Below, one piece after another: positions 18,184 to 26,747 of a stretch of 64,000 nucleotides of DNA. The translations under genes were made by a program, and so were the position numbers. The DNA is from Alkalihalobacillus trypoxylicola (lineage in GTDB: Bacteria > Bacillota > Bacilli > Bacillales > Bacillaceae_D): NCBI RefSeq assembly GCF_001590785.1, contig NZ_LTAO01000001.1, positions 471,956-535,955 on the forward strand. Direction: 5' to 3'. Under the pieces are notes generated by a model, which was not told the DNA's origin, did no database searches, and saw only the letters and a program-made list of their open reading frames with translations. The stretch's first letter is position 1, and the number at the start of each line of letters is the position of its first letter.

Positions 18184-19238
18184 TTTGGCTGCAATTCGTC
18201 TAGAAAGGTAATGGCATCATCTATTGTTTCTATTGGGATTACTTCTAGTGATGCTTCGATGTCGATAGCAGCTTTCTGAGCTTGTTCGAAATTACTTCCT
18301 TCTACTAAATCAGTCGATGGAGCAAAAAAGTAATCCGCCCCAACCCTTTCAGCTGCCACAACTTTTTGAGCAATCCCTCCAACAGGCCCTACTTCACCTT
18401 CTTCGTTAATCGTTCCAGAGCCCGCTACCTCATAACCTTTCGTTAAGTCACCTTCACTTAGAGTATTAAGAATCTCCAAGGAAAACATTAAACCTGCAGA
18501 TGGTCCACCTATTTGAGCTGTATCAATTTGAATTTCAGGCTCAAACGTAACTTCCTTTGCGGTAACAGGGCCTACAATACCCATTCCCACTTGCATCTCT
18601 TCACCCGTTTGCAATTCGTCAGGAAAAATAGAAAAGCCTATTTCATATTCTAATTCTTCGCCACTTCTTAAAATTTTAACTGTCACTTCATCATCAATCG
18701 TTTTATCAGCAAGCGAAGAAAATAAATCTTCTACATCTAAAATAGGCTGACCGTCAATCTCCGTAATGATGTCACCAACACGTAAAATAGATGATGCTGG
18801 CATTCCATCAATTAATTGTGTAACATTTACACCCAAATAATCAATCTCCACTGTTTTTCCAGCTTTCTCATAAGCGATAATAGTAGCAGCTTCTTGAGAA
18901 TTTTTCATATGCATTAATTGGCGATGCTGATACTCTTCATCTGTTTCTCCATCTATTCTCACCTGGCTTTCCGGGTGAATGACACGATAAGGGCTGAAGT
19001 AAGACCATAAATAGAAAAATACATTTGCTTTACCCATTTTTACGGTCGTCAGCATGAAATGTCCTTGCTCTTGCTCATCCTCAAAAACAGACTCTTCCAT
19101 TTGAATATATTGGCTCAACCTTTCAGCAGAGCCAGGTTCCGAATAATAAAAAGGTATCGGTAAAAAATAAAGAATAAATATAATAAGTACTAAAAATATA
19201 TATCGCTTCTTAAGCATTGGTCGTTTTTCAGCGCTCAA
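18180..19238 (-). CDS. ylbL: Membrane-anchored PDZ / Lon-type (S16) serine protease YlbL
   Basis: Membrane protease of the SepM/YlbL family; B. subtilis YlbL cleaves the DNA-damage division inhibitor YneA. One N-terminal membrane segment (about residues 13-30), a PDZ domain (about residues 120-205) and a C-terminal Lon protease domain are visible. The catalytic Ser is in GGPSAGLMFSL and the catalytic Lys in GIAQKVVAAERV. The best start is a TTG at 19238, seven bases after GGAAGGAG, giving 352 residues; an ATG at 19259 lacks such a site. It overlaps the 3' end of ylbK by 11 bases. Confidence 0.9.
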   Translation of the reverse strand: MSAEKRPMLKKRYIFLVLIIFILYFLPIPFYYSEPGSAERLSQYIQMEESVFEDEQEQGHFMLTTVKMGKANVFFYLWSYFSPYRVIHPESQVRIDGETDEEYQHRQLMHMKNSQEAATIIAYEKAGKTVEIDYLGVNVTQLIDGMPASSILRVGDIITEIDGQPILDVEDLFSSLADKTIDDEVTVKILRSGEELEYEIGFSIFPDELQTGEEMQVGMGIVGPVTAKEVTFEPEIQIDTAQIGGPSAGLMFSLEILNTLSEGDLTKGYEVAGSGTINEEGEVGPVGGIAQKVVAAERVGADYFFAPSTDLVEGSNFEQAQKAAIDIEASLEVIPIETIDDAITFLDELQPK

Positions 19239-20031
19239 TGTGGTTCTCCTTCCAATCATTTATCTTTTCTTTTAACTCTTCTATCCTCTCTTTTGCAGCT
19301 ACCTCTCCTGCTTTTATGATAGAAGATACATCCTTAAATAGAAGTCCATTTGTTTGCTTTACAATCGGCTTTATCGTAAATGAATTCTGTACATCCTCTG
19401 TTTTACTACTCATTTCCTTCGCCATCATATCAATGGTCATCATAATCACATCAAATATAGTAAGTAGCTTTTGCTCTACTTTGTATGCACTTACGTCTAC
19501 ACCAATAACAATATCGGCCCCCATTTCCTTCACTACGGAAGTAGGCACTCTTTCTAGCACACCACCATCAACCAGCACCTGGTCATTCTTAGTAACAGGG
19601 ACAAATATTCCAGGTATGGAAATACTAGCTCTTACAGCTTCAGCAATATCTCCTTCTTTCATAATGACTTTCGTTCCAGATATTAAATCAGCCGCAACAA
19701 TTGAAACGGGAATCGGTAGCTCCTCAAGCTTTTTAGATTTCGCAAGGATACGAATTAGTTCTACCACTCTTTCACCCTTTATAAAGCCAAGCTTAGGAAT
19801 GGTGTAATCCACGTAAAATTTCCTTTTAAATAAGGTCGCAAATCTTTCCATAGTTTCCGTAGTATGACCTACTCCATACAAACTAGCTACTAATGCACCC
19901 ATACTGCTTCCAGCTAAATAATCTATCGGTATTTTTTCCTTCTCTAATACTTTTAATACACCAACATGAGCAAAGCCTCTGACACCACCTGCTCCTAGAG
20001 CTAAGCCAATGGTAGGTCGCTGCTTAGTCAT
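19228..20031 (-). CDS. ylbK: Patatin-like phospholipase YlbK (RssA family)
   Basis: Predicted serine hydrolase acting on lipids. The oxyanion glycine motif GAGGVRGFAH (about residue 12), the nucleophile motif GSSMG and the Asp of the dyad in VDGGVLERVP are all present, so the catalytic site is complete. Of several in-frame ATGs, that at 20031 (MTKQRPTIG, 267 residues) fits B. subtilis YlbK and has AGGAG eight bases upstream; the ATG at 20049 is also possible. It is followed by and overlaps ylbL. Confidence 0.88.
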   Translation of the reverse strand: MTKQRPTIGLALGAGGVRGFAHVGVLKVLEKEKIPIDYLAGSSMGALVASLYGVGHTTETMERFATLFKRKFYVDYTIPKLGFIKGERVVELIRILAKSKKLEELPIPVSIVAADLISGTKVIMKEGDIAEAVRASISIPGIFVPVTKNDQVLVDGGVLERVPTSVVKEMGADIVIGVDVSAYKVEQKLLTIFDVIMMTIDMMAKEMSSKTEDVQNSFTIKPIVKQTNGLLFKDVSSIIKAGEVAAKERIEELKEKINDWKENHIER

Positions 20032-20203
20032 TACATCAACTCCTATCATACGATTTCCTCTGTTCTTTTTCAATCATATGGTCTAATTTTTCGAAGTAGA
20101 CGTATATTTAATGGTAGTAGAAAAGACGAGCTCTAAAATCAGCTTAACTTGGATATGGTTCTTTAAATGACACGCTTTTGAAAAGTAAAGGAGGTTATTC
20201 TTT

Positions 20204-21439
20204 TTGAATTCAAAAAGAGCCCATACCCTCATATTAGCTAGCACCGCTCTCTGTTTAGCGGTTGCTTTAATGTTATTTCCTAAAGAATCCTTAGAAGCAT
20301 CTGTTCGAGGAATGAATATTTGGTGGAATGTTGTGTTTCCTTCTCTTCTACCTTTTTTTATTGTCTCTGAATTGTTAATTAGTTTTGGTGTCGTCACCTT
20401 ATTGGGCTCTTTGCTTGAGCCATTTATGCGACCACTTTTTCGCGTTCCAGGAATTGGTGGTTTCGTTTGGGCGATGGGACTTGCTTCTGGTAATCCTGCT
20501 GGTGCAAAATTATCTGCTAGATTAAGAAAAGAAAACAAAATTACAAAGATTGAAGCTGAGCGCTTAGTATCATTTACTAGCTCTTCCAACCCACTTTTTA
20601 TTTTTGGTGCTGTTGCGGTTGGTTTTTTTCATAATCCAGCACTAGGTATTCTTCTTGCCCTTGCTCACTATGGAGCCAATTTAATGGTCGGCTTAATGAT
20701 GAGGTTCTATGGTGTTCGTGATCATTCAGCTTCTGAATTTAAAAATGAAGATACTATAGTTAGAGGTACGCCTCTTAAAAATATGGTGACCATTCTACAT
20801 AAAGAGCATCAAAAGGATGGAAGGCCACTAGGAAAAATATTAGGAGATGCAGTCCAATCCTCGGTTCGAACCTTATTAATGATTGGTGGTTTTATCATAT
20901 TATTTTCAGTCATTAATAAGGTTTTATCCTTATTAGAGGTCATTAACCTCCTATCGATTTTTGTTAGTTTTTTGCTTTCATTTATTTCATTACCAACGGA
21001 ATTAAGTCAACCTATTATTTCGGGATTATTTGAGATGACGATTGGTGCTGGTCAAATAAGTGAAACAACTGAAGCGAGTCTATTACATCAAGTGATTGCG
21101 GTTAGCTTTTTATTAGGATTTAGCGGCTTATCTATCCAAGCACAAGTAGCAAGCATATTAGCCGAAACAGACATTCGTTTCAAACCATTCATCATCGGAC
21201 GTATCCTTCAAGGAATTCTAGCCTCAGTACTTTCCTTGCTTTTATTTAAACCAATCTATTTAGAAAGAAGACATGTAACGCTTTATGAGCAAGTAGTGCC
21301 TACTTTTCAAGTCCATTCTTTTTCCGAGAACATTTGGACGATATTTTTAACGTATTCCCCTCTTATTACACTTATTTTTCTTATGCTATCTATATTCATA
21401 TGGACTAAAGAGAGATTATATCCACATAAAACAGCCTAG
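20204..21439 (+). CDS. ylbJ: Sporulation integral membrane protein YlbJ
   Basis: Polytopic membrane protein of the nucleoside-recognition (Gate) family needed for normal spore cortex formation in B. subtilis. The 411 residues include about eight hydrophobic segments and two Gate-like halves (around residues 40-150 and 210-320), with GLASGNPAGAKLSARLR typical of YlbJ. Translation probably starts at a TTG ten bases after AAGGAGG. It is divergent from ylbK, and convergent with coaD across a terminator. Confidence 0.88.
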   Translation: MNSKRAHTLILASTALCLAVALMLFPKESLEASVRGMNIWWNVVFPSLLPFFIVSELLISFGVVTLLGSLLEPFMRPLFRVPGIGGFVWAMGLASGNPAGAKLSARLRKENKITKIEAERLVSFTSSSNPLFIFGAVAVGFFHNPALGILLALAHYGANLMVGLMMRFYGVRDHSASEFKNEDTIVRGTPLKNMVTILHKEHQKDGRPLGKILGDAVQSSVRTLLMIGGFIILFSVINKVLSLLEVINLLSIFVSFLLSFISLPTELSQPIISGLFEMTIGAGQISETTEASLLHQVIAVSFLLGFSGLSIQAQVASILAETDIRFKPFIIGRILQGILASVLSLLLFKPIYLERRHVTLYEQVVPTFQVHSFSENIWTIFLTYSPLITLIFLMLSIFIWTKERLYPHKTA

Positions 21440-21459
21440 CATTGGAGCTAGGCTGTTTT
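21428..21459. terminator. Bidirectional terminator between ylbJ and coaD
   Basis: AAAACAGCCTAGC (21428-21440) pairs perfectly with GCTAGGCTGTTTT (21447-21459). Confidence 0.85.
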
Positions 21460-21469
21460 GTAATCTTGC

Positions 21470-21958
21470 TTATGTATTTCCTTTGAAACGTTCCTTTAAT
21501 GCTAGCGCAACATGTTCAGGGACCAAATCATCAATTTGACCATCATGTTTGGCTACCTCTTTCACTATACTTGAGCTTAAATAGGAATAATCATTTTTAG
21601 TCATCATAAAAACCGTATCCACTTCCTGAGCAAGCTTTTTATTCATTGAAGCGATTTGCATTTCATATTCAAAATCCGAAACCGCTCTTAGGCCTCTTAC
21701 AATGACATGAGCATTCCGTTTTTTCATATAATCAATTAATAATCCGTTGAAAGTATCAATCTCTACATGTTCTAAATGATTGGTTGCTTCCTTTAAGAGC
21801 TCTACTCTTTCCTCTACAGTAAATAAAGCTTTTTTCTTTGAATTATGTAAAACAGCAACTATCACATGTTCAAAAATTTCTGAGCTTCTTGTAATAATGT
21901 CCAGATGACCATTTGTAACTGGATCAAAGCTACCCGAACATACGGCAATTTTTTTCAT
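21470..21958 (-). CDS. coaD: Pantetheine-phosphate adenylyltransferase
   Basis: Transfers AMP from ATP to 4'-phosphopantetheine in CoA synthesis. [14 protein letters not shown] (residues 9-22) holds the TxGH nucleotide-binding motif, and [13 protein letters not shown] (about residue 124) is the ISSTxVR-type motif. The 162 residues are the family length. It follows rsmD at 29 bases, the usual ylbH-ylbI pair. Confidence 0.96.
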   Translation of the reverse strand: MKKIAVCSGSFDPVTNGHLDIITRSSEIFEHVIVAVLHNSKKKALFTVEERVELLKEATNHLEHVEIDTFNGLLIDYMKKRNAHVIVRGLRAVSDFEYEMQIASMNKKLAQEVDTVFMMTKNDYSYLSSSIVKEVAKHDGQIDDLVPEHVALALKERFKGNT

Positions 21959-21987
21959 GTGGTCCTCCTTTATTCATTGATTATTTT

Positions 21988-22536
21988 TTAAAATTGAAAA
22001 ATAGAAATGCATGTATCTCCATATTTCTCCTGTCGAGTCATGGTTAAATCGCCAATGTTTTCTGGTAACGCTCGTTCTTTACTATGTTCACATACAATCA
22101 CACCAGATTTTTTCAATAATTCAAAATCAGCGATAATCGCGATTTCGTTTGCGATGTCTTCTATAGCATAGGGAGGATCTAAGAAGATTAAATCAAATTG
22201 AATCTCTCTTTTAATTAAAGCTTTTATTGCTTTTTTAGCCTCATTACGAAATACTTCTACTTTTGTTTCATATTTACATTTGGCTAAATTTTCTTTAATG
22301 GTATGAATAGCCTTGCGATCTTGATCAATGATAATCGCCTTTTCCATGCCTCTACTTAAAGCTTCTATTGATAAACCTCCGCTTCCTCCATACAAATCTA
22401 GAAGAATTCCTTTTTCAAAATAAGGACCAATCATATTAAAAATCGATTCCTTTACTTTATCTGTAGTGGGTCTCGTTGATTTCCCTGGTACTGCTTTTAA
22501 AGGCAACCCTTTTTTTTCACCTGAAATGACTCTCAT
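21988..22536 (-). CDS. rsmD: 16S rRNA (guanine-966-N2)-methyltransferase RsmD
   Basis: SAM-dependent methylation of G966 of 16S rRNA. The motifs RPTTDKVKESIFN (about residue 22), LDLYGGSGGLSIEALSRG (SAM binding, about residue 46) and the catalytic DPPY (about residue 120) are present. 182 residues. It is the first gene of an operon with coaD and corresponds to ylbH. The csfG RNA gene lies just upstream on the other strand. Confidence 0.94.
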   Translation of the reverse strand: MRVISGEKKGLPLKAVPGKSTRPTTDKVKESIFNMIGPYFEKGILLDLYGGSGGLSIEALSRGMEKAIIIDQDRKAIHTIKENLAKCKYETKVEVFRNEAKKAIKALIKREIQFDLIFLDPPYAIEDIANEIAIIADFELLKKSGVIVCEHSKERALPENIGDLTMTRQEKYGDTCISIFQF

Positions 22537-22641
22537 TTTTCATTCCCTACTTTCTCCTTTTCAACTAAAAATTATTTTATCATAAGTTACTTAAAGAAAG
22601 GAATGTCAATGAATAAGAGGATTTTAGAATTTAAGCGGTCA

Positions 22642-22670
22642 TGTATATTTTGTACAGTCTTGGTCATAAT
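22642..22670 (+). promoter_or_regulatory. Forespore-type (sigmaF/sigmaG) promoter of csfG
   Basis: TGTATA at 22642-22647 and GGTCATAAT at 22662-22670. The second element fits the sigmaF -10 pattern GGnnAnAnT at every fixed position, and CATAAT within it, 17 bases after TGTATA, resembles the sigmaG pattern. The predicted RNA start is about 22677. B. subtilis csfG is reported to be controlled by both factors. Confidence 0.6.
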
Positions 22671-22676
22671 GAAACT

Positions 22677-22826
22677 AGCAGCATTATTACAATGTTGCTG
22701 CAACCGCGGAGAAGACTTACGTTTCCCCATAAGTTCTTCCTCCGGTTTCTCCTCTCCCATAGCCTGATTACATACGGAATGTATGTGTATGGGCACCTCG
22801 TAGGGTTTTCTTACGAGGTTTTTTTT
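22677..22826 (+). ncRNA. csfG: CsfG sporulation small RNA
   Basis: About 150 bases between rsmD (ylbH) and the next gene, matching the ylbH-ylbG position of the B. subtilis forespore RNA CsfG. Four stems are visible: GCAGCA/TGCTGC (about 22678-22701); a long stem from AACCG at 22702 to CGGTT at 22747 with the C-rich loop TTTCCCC (22722-22728); CCCATA/TATGGG (22756-22793) enclosing ACATAC/GTATGT; and a terminator ACCTCGTA/TACGAGGT followed by U8. Unpaired pyrimidine runs (CTTCC, TCTCCTCTCCC) could pair with Shine-Dalgarno sequences. The name rests on position, promoter type and the cytosine-rich loop rather than a covariance search. Confidence 0.75.
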
Positions 22827-22915
22827 ATGAATGGTACAATGATTCCTTCTTTCTACTTTCTTTACTTTAAGGTAAACTAAGAGACGAACTGAAATGAGAG
22901 GGGTATTGTAATTAG

Positions 22916-23308
22916 ATGATACAGAGATTTATTGAGTTAGGGCAAGGCTATTCAGATTTGTTTGAATTAATGGAAATAGCTAAAAGAAACCAAGATCGAA
23001 TTTCTGCCTTCGTTCGATTAGATGTAGAGAAAGACTCACAAAAAAAGTCATCTCTAGTCGTCTTGCTAAATCCAACCGAACAAGGTTCTTTTATGCCTTT
23101 ATATATTTGTTTAGAAGGAATTCCTCATAAGAATGGCATAGAATCCAATAACAGATATGAATTATTTTCAGCACTAGGAAAGCAATTTGAAGTTCCAATA
23201 AAAACATTAGAAGTGAAATCCTATACTCAATTTGCGGAAAAAGATTTATATTATCAATATTTAATTGGAATTTTTCGTCTAAACAAACTAATCCCACCTC
23301 TTTCATAA
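22916..23308 (+). CDS. Conserved protein of unknown function (possibly DUF7147)
   Basis: 130 residues, soluble, with no signal or membrane segment. It mixes charged and hydrophobic stretches without a catalytic motif that I recognise. Short proteins of this type occur next to ylbH in other Bacillaceae and are sometimes mislabelled methylthioribose kinase; no kinase motif is visible. GAGAGGGG lies unusually far (about 11 bases) from the ATG, so expression may be weak or the start slightly different. It is downstream of csfG and convergent with an MFS gene. Confidence 0.65.
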   Translation: MIQRFIELGQGYSDLFELMEIAKRNQDRISAFVRLDVEKDSQKKSSLVVLLNPTEQGSFMPLYICLEGIPHKNGIESNNRYELFSALGKQFEVPIKTLEVKSYTQFAEKDLYYQYLIGIFRLNKLIPPLS

Positions 23309-23317
23309 AGGTGGGAT
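23291..23317. terminator. Stem-loop between convergent genes
   Basis: ATCCCACCT (23291-23299) pairs with AGGTGGGAT (23309-23317), followed by a U-rich GATTTATTT on the plus strand. It overlaps the stop of the upstream gene. Moderate terminator for the plus strand. Confidence 0.6.
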
Positions 23318-23324
23318 GATTTAT

Positions 23325-24572
23325 TTAAGAAGGAGATGGTGATTCGCTTCTTTTTTTCATTCTCAATTTCTTTTCTTCTATAAACGTTTTTTTAGCCGAT
23401 GGCATCACCTTAAACTTAACAATCCATACATTGATGAATAAAATAATAGCACTTATAATAAACAACCCTCTAATGGTAAAGGTAGTCGCTAGCCAGCCCC
23501 CCAAAATCGGACCTAACATATTACCTAAATACATAAAGCTATTAGAAAATCCATATGTTCTACTTTCCATCCCAACTGGTGAATGAAGCCTTATGAGCAT
23601 ATTGGCAGCTGGCAACAAGCCTCCTACACATATCCCTAATAAAAAGCGCAAGCCAATTAACATCCATATATCCGTTACAAACGCCTGTGGAATAGATAAG
23701 ATTGCGACACCAATCATCGCACAAAATAATACATTATGAGCACCCTTTTTATCTGAAACCCTTCCTAAAAAAGCAGAAGACATCATATTAGAAAAACCTA
23801 ACACAGCTACGGTTAATCCTGCAAAAAAGGCTGTATTTTGATGAGGAGTTAATTCTCCTACATAAAGTGATAATAGAGGATTTACGCCCATTACTGCAAA
23901 TTGAATAAAGAAAATTACAATATATAATGATAAAACAGGTTGTTTTTTTGTTACGATTTTAAAATCTATTAAAGAATTTGACTTCTGAGGTTCCTTTTTA
24001 GGTACAAACCGTTCGTGGACAAAAAATAACACAACTAGTGCAGCAAGTAAGATACTCGCTCCAGTGACAAAGAAAATCGTTTGAAAGCCAAAAACCTCAG
24101 CCATAAGACCACCTAATAATGGGCCTATAATACCTCCCGCTACTGCACCTGATTGAAGAATACCTAGAGCATATCCGACTTTTTCTTTTGGTGTGTTTGT
24201 AGAAACAAGACCAATTGATGCTGGGATAAACCCAGAAACGACCCCATTTAATAAACGGAGCATTAAAAGGGCTACTGGTCCGGTAGCGAACCCAGTTAAT
24301 CCGATGACAATAGCCATCCCAAACCCCGATCGTAAAATCATTAATTTTCTCCCATGTTTGTCAGCCATTCTCCCCCAAAATGGAGAAAAGAGAAAGGCCG
24401 TCAGAAAATTTGCTCCGAATATAACACCTGTCCAAACATGAATTGAGGCTTCATTTTCTACCCCTAAATCTTTTAAGTATAAAGGTAGAAACGGGATAAT
24501 CATGGTCATTGCGCTCGCTACTATAAACTGACATACAACTAATATCCATAAATTACGCTTCCAATTTTGCAT
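23325..24572 (-). CDS. Major facilitator superfamily multidrug-type efflux transporter (DHA1)
   Basis: Twelve hydrophobic segments with the DHA1 signatures: GRMADKHGRKLMILR after segment 2 (MFS motif A, about residue 66) and GILQSGAVAGGIIGPLLGG in segment 5 (motif C, typical of drug/H+ antiporters). It resembles the MdtG/YttB type; the substrate cannot be told. The ATG at 24572 (MQNWKRN, 415 residues) is the likely start; an 18-residue upstream extension is not hydrophobic. The gene interrupts the B. subtilis ylbG-ylbH order, so it was inserted here or lost there. Confidence 0.85.
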   Translation of the reverse strand: MQNWKRNLWILVVCQFIVASAMTMIIPFLPLYLKDLGVENEASIHVWTGVIFGANFLTAFLFSPFWGRMADKHGRKLMILRSGFGMAIVIGLTGFATGPVALLMLRLLNGVVSGFIPASIGLVSTNTPKEKVGYALGILQSGAVAGGIIGPLLGGLMAEVFGFQTIFFVTGASILLAALVVLFFVHERFVPKKEPQKSNSLIDFKIVTKKQPVLSLYIVIFFIQFAVMGVNPLLSLYVGELTPHQNTAFFAGLTVAVLGFSNMMSSAFLGRVSDKKGAHNVLFCAMIGVAILSIPQAFVTDIWMLIGLRFLLGICVGGLLPAANMLIRLHSPVGMESRTYGFSNSFMYLGNMLGPILGGWLATTFTIRGLFIISAIILFINVWIVKFKVMPSAKKTFIEEKKLRMKKRSESPSPS

Positions 24573-24726
24573 AGTTCCATTCACTTCCCTATTTATATTA
24601 TATATTTCGCCATACGAAATAATCAAATAGGCTGAGCGTGTTTAATGGTTGTTTATCCCTTCACCTCTTCAAATTTCGATTACTTTGTTCTATTCCTAGA
24701 CTTTTTGATTTTTTAATAAAATGCAT

Positions 24727-24756
24727 TAAAAAACTAGATACCTGATCGGCACCTAG
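24727..24756 (-). terminator. Terminator after ylbG
   Basis: On the minus strand AACTAGGTGCC and a near-complementary GGTATCTAGTT form a stem with G-U pairs and a GATC loop, followed by six U residues. It begins right at the ylbG stop. Confidence 0.75.
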
Positions 24757-25035
24757 TTAAATTCCCATTTTATAATCATACTCTTTTGCCTTATCTGGCT
24801 TTGAGTTTTGATATTCTGTTTTGACAAAAGGTCTCATAGATGGCTTCACATCTTTTACAAAGTGAAGGGATTGAAGCTTTTCCATGACTTCAGCTGTTTT
24901 CTCTTGATCACAATAGAAAATAACATATTTCATTTTTTTTGAAACATACTGAACATGCCCAAATCTTCTTAATTGTCTCGCAAATTTTAAAGAACTTAAC
25001 CAAACAGCAATTCCTTGTCTATTACCTACTAACAT
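24757..25035 (-). CDS. ylbG: UPF0298 / DUF2129 protein YlbG
   Basis: Conserved cytoplasmic protein of unknown function. The 92 residues match B. subtilis YlbG in length and in the pattern KMKYVIFYCDQE and LQSLHFVKDVKPSMRP. The start has GGAG upstream. It lies between the MFS gene and ricF, as part of the conserved ylb block. Confidence 0.88.
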   Translation of the reverse strand: MLVGNRQGIAVWLSSLKFARQLRRFGHVQYVSKKMKYVIFYCDQEKTAEVMEKLQSLHFVKDVKPSMRPFVKTEYQNSKPDKAKEYDYKMGI

Positions 25036-25228
25036 TCATCGGTTCTCCTTTTTCAATAGGTCTATCATTATTTTATCATTTCAACATGATGACGGCAATA
25101 ACTTCAATGGAAAATGCTCCTAGATAACATGACATCCTTCCATAATATTTACTTCGCTCTTATTGTAACACCCTTCTCTAACTGTTAATCAAATAATTAG
25201 AGAAAAATTAAACCCTTATATAAAAGAA

Positions 25229-25262
25229 AAACGATTTTACCTTATTAGATAAAATCGTTTAT
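25229..25262 (-). terminator. Terminator after ricF
   Basis: On the minus strand AAACGATTTTATC and GGTAAAATCGTTT form a stem of about 12 bp around a short loop, followed by a U-rich tract. Confidence 0.75.
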
Positions 25263-25265
25263 TTA

Positions 25266-25709
25266 TTAAGCACTACAGCTGCAGGAACCACCTGATCCAC
25301 AGCCTCCAGAGCAGGACATTTGGTCAAAATAAGGATTTCCTGTTGGTACTTTTATCGTATGAGAAATGGAATGCGCTAAAATTCCGCTTATTTCATTTAA
25401 TAGCTGCTCTAATTCTTTTTCAGCTTTTTTAAAATCCGTCACGAGCGGATGCAAATCAAGCTCTCGTTTTTTCTGACGAATTGTTGTAGAAATTTCCTTA
25501 TAATCCGGGTGATATTTCCCGAAACGCTGAACCTCTTCATATTGATCTTTCATTTGATTAAATTCGTAGATTACTTTTTGCACTTCTTGATCATCTTGAA
25601 GTTGTTTTTTCTTCGATATATAGTCAGCATATACATCAGATTCTGTAATCGCCTGACTTAAATCTGACGAACAATCAATTAAGTCCATCCATGTCATTGT
25701 TGCGAGCAC
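25266..25709 (-). CDS. ricF: RicF (YlbF), component of the RicAFT complex
   Basis: Subunit of the YaaT-YlbF-YmcA (Ric) complex, which carries Fe-S clusters, promotes RNase Y-dependent mRNA maturation and supports sporulation, competence and biofilm formation in B. subtilis. The 147 residues include the helical YlbF core (about residues 10-110) and a C-terminal cysteine cluster in CSGGCGSGGSCSCS, which in B. subtilis takes part in cluster binding. The GTG at 25709 has GGGGGTGA just upstream and is the likely start. Confidence 0.9.
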   Translation of the reverse strand: MLATMTWMDLIDCSSDLSQAITESDVYADYISKKKQLQDDQEVQKVIYEFNQMKDQYEEVQRFGKYHPDYKEISTTIRQKKRELDLHPLVTDFKKAEKELEQLLNEISGILAHSISHTIKVPTGNPYFDQMSCSGGCGSGGSCSCSA

Positions 25710-25891
25710 ACTCTCACCCCCTACTGTATGATAACATGTTACAACAGAGCTTATAAATGATCAACTTGAATGATTTCATCTATTGCTTTTTATATTGACT
25801 TTTTCCCCAATCACCACTATAATTTTTTCGACTGTCTAAGTGAGCTTTATAGCTTTTACGAAAAAAGAAAATTGAATAGGAGATACAAATT

Positions 25892-26659
25892 GTGAATTTT
25901 GTAACCTTTAATCCCTTTCGTACTATCGGAATTCCTCATATTAAATATGTCAAACCAGAGCATATGTATCAAGAACGAAATAAAATACTTGATGCCGACT
26001 TTTGTTTATTCCCAGAAAATTGGCAAGTTAACTCATTAGTTTATGGTATGAAAAAAAAGATTTTCCCAAGTATTCAAAGCATTCAATTAGGCTTTAATAA
26101 AATAGAAATGACCCGAGCACTTTGGAGTGTTTGTCCTCAATATGTTCCTAAAACCGTTATTTTGGGTCGCAATTCAGATAATATTCGTTCTGTTCTTGAA
26201 GAATTCCCCTTTCCTTTTGTAGCAAAAGAAATTCGAAACTCGATGGGAAAAGGAGTTTTTCTTATTGAAAGTAAGGAACAATTTCTAGAGTATGTAGAAA
26301 ATAACCCCTATTTTTATGTTCAGGAATTTTTACCTATTAAACGAGATTTGCGAGTTTGTATTGTTGGAGATGAAATCATCGCTGCCTATTGGCGGGAGAA
26401 TAGCAATACCTTTCACAACAATGTTGCACAAGGTGGTATCATCAATTATGATCATATTCCTCCTATCGCTTACGAAATTGTAAAAGATGTTGCCCATTTG
26501 CTAGGAATTGACCATGCTGGCTTCGACCTTGTGTTCGTCAATGATCAACCGTATATTTTAGAATTTAATACTCTATTCGGAAATCAAGGCTTTCAGCAAT
26601 TGAATGTAAGTGTTGAACAGAAGATTTATGAATATTTAAATAGACTTTCCGAAAACTAA
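25892..26659 (+). CDS. ATP-grasp (RimK-like) domain protein
   Basis: 255 residues with the C-terminal part of an ATP-grasp ligase. FPFVAKEIRNSMGKGVFLI (about residues 110-128) has the ATP-binding lysine and glycine loop; YVQEFLPIKRDLRVCIVGDEI and HAGFDLVFVNDQPYILEFNT carry the metal-binding acidic residues. The N-terminal 75 residues are a short pre-ATP-grasp domain. It could be an amino-acid ligase acting on a protein or peptide, but the substrate is unknown. Start GTG with AGGAG nine bases upstream. It is inserted, on the plus strand, between ricF and ylbE. Confidence 0.8.
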   Translation: MNFVTFNPFRTIGIPHIKYVKPEHMYQERNKILDADFCLFPENWQVNSLVYGMKKKIFPSIQSIQLGFNKIEMTRALWSVCPQYVPKTVILGRNSDNIRSVLEEFPFPFVAKEIRNSMGKGVFLIESKEQFLEYVENNPYFYVQEFLPIKRDLRVCIVGDEIIAAYWRENSNTFHNNVAQGGIINYDHIPPIAYEIVKDVAHLLGIDHAGFDLVFVNDQPYILEFNTLFGNQGFQQLNVSVEQKIYEYLNRLSEN

Positions 26660-26667
26660 TCATAAAT

Positions 26668-26703
26668 AAAAGACTTTGAGGATTATTTCTCAAAGTCTTT
26701 TCT
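26668..26703 (+). terminator. Terminator after the ATP-grasp gene
   Basis: AAAAGACTTTGAG (26668-26680) pairs with CTCAAAGTCTTTT (26689-26701), with flanking T-rich sequence. Confidence 0.82.
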
Positions 26704-26747
26704 CTACTTTAAAGCAACTTTTCATACATATCATTAGCAGCATTAAA

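Noticed and set aside
20083..20589. 168-residue open frame antisense to ylbJ
   Set aside because: It is the complement of the ylbJ coding sequence; ylbJ is a well conserved family with a proper start site, and the antisense product has no recognisable features.
22587..22880. Short open frames over the csfG region on both strands
   Set aside because: They cover a structured RNA with its own promoter and terminator; neither has a convincing ribosome binding site.
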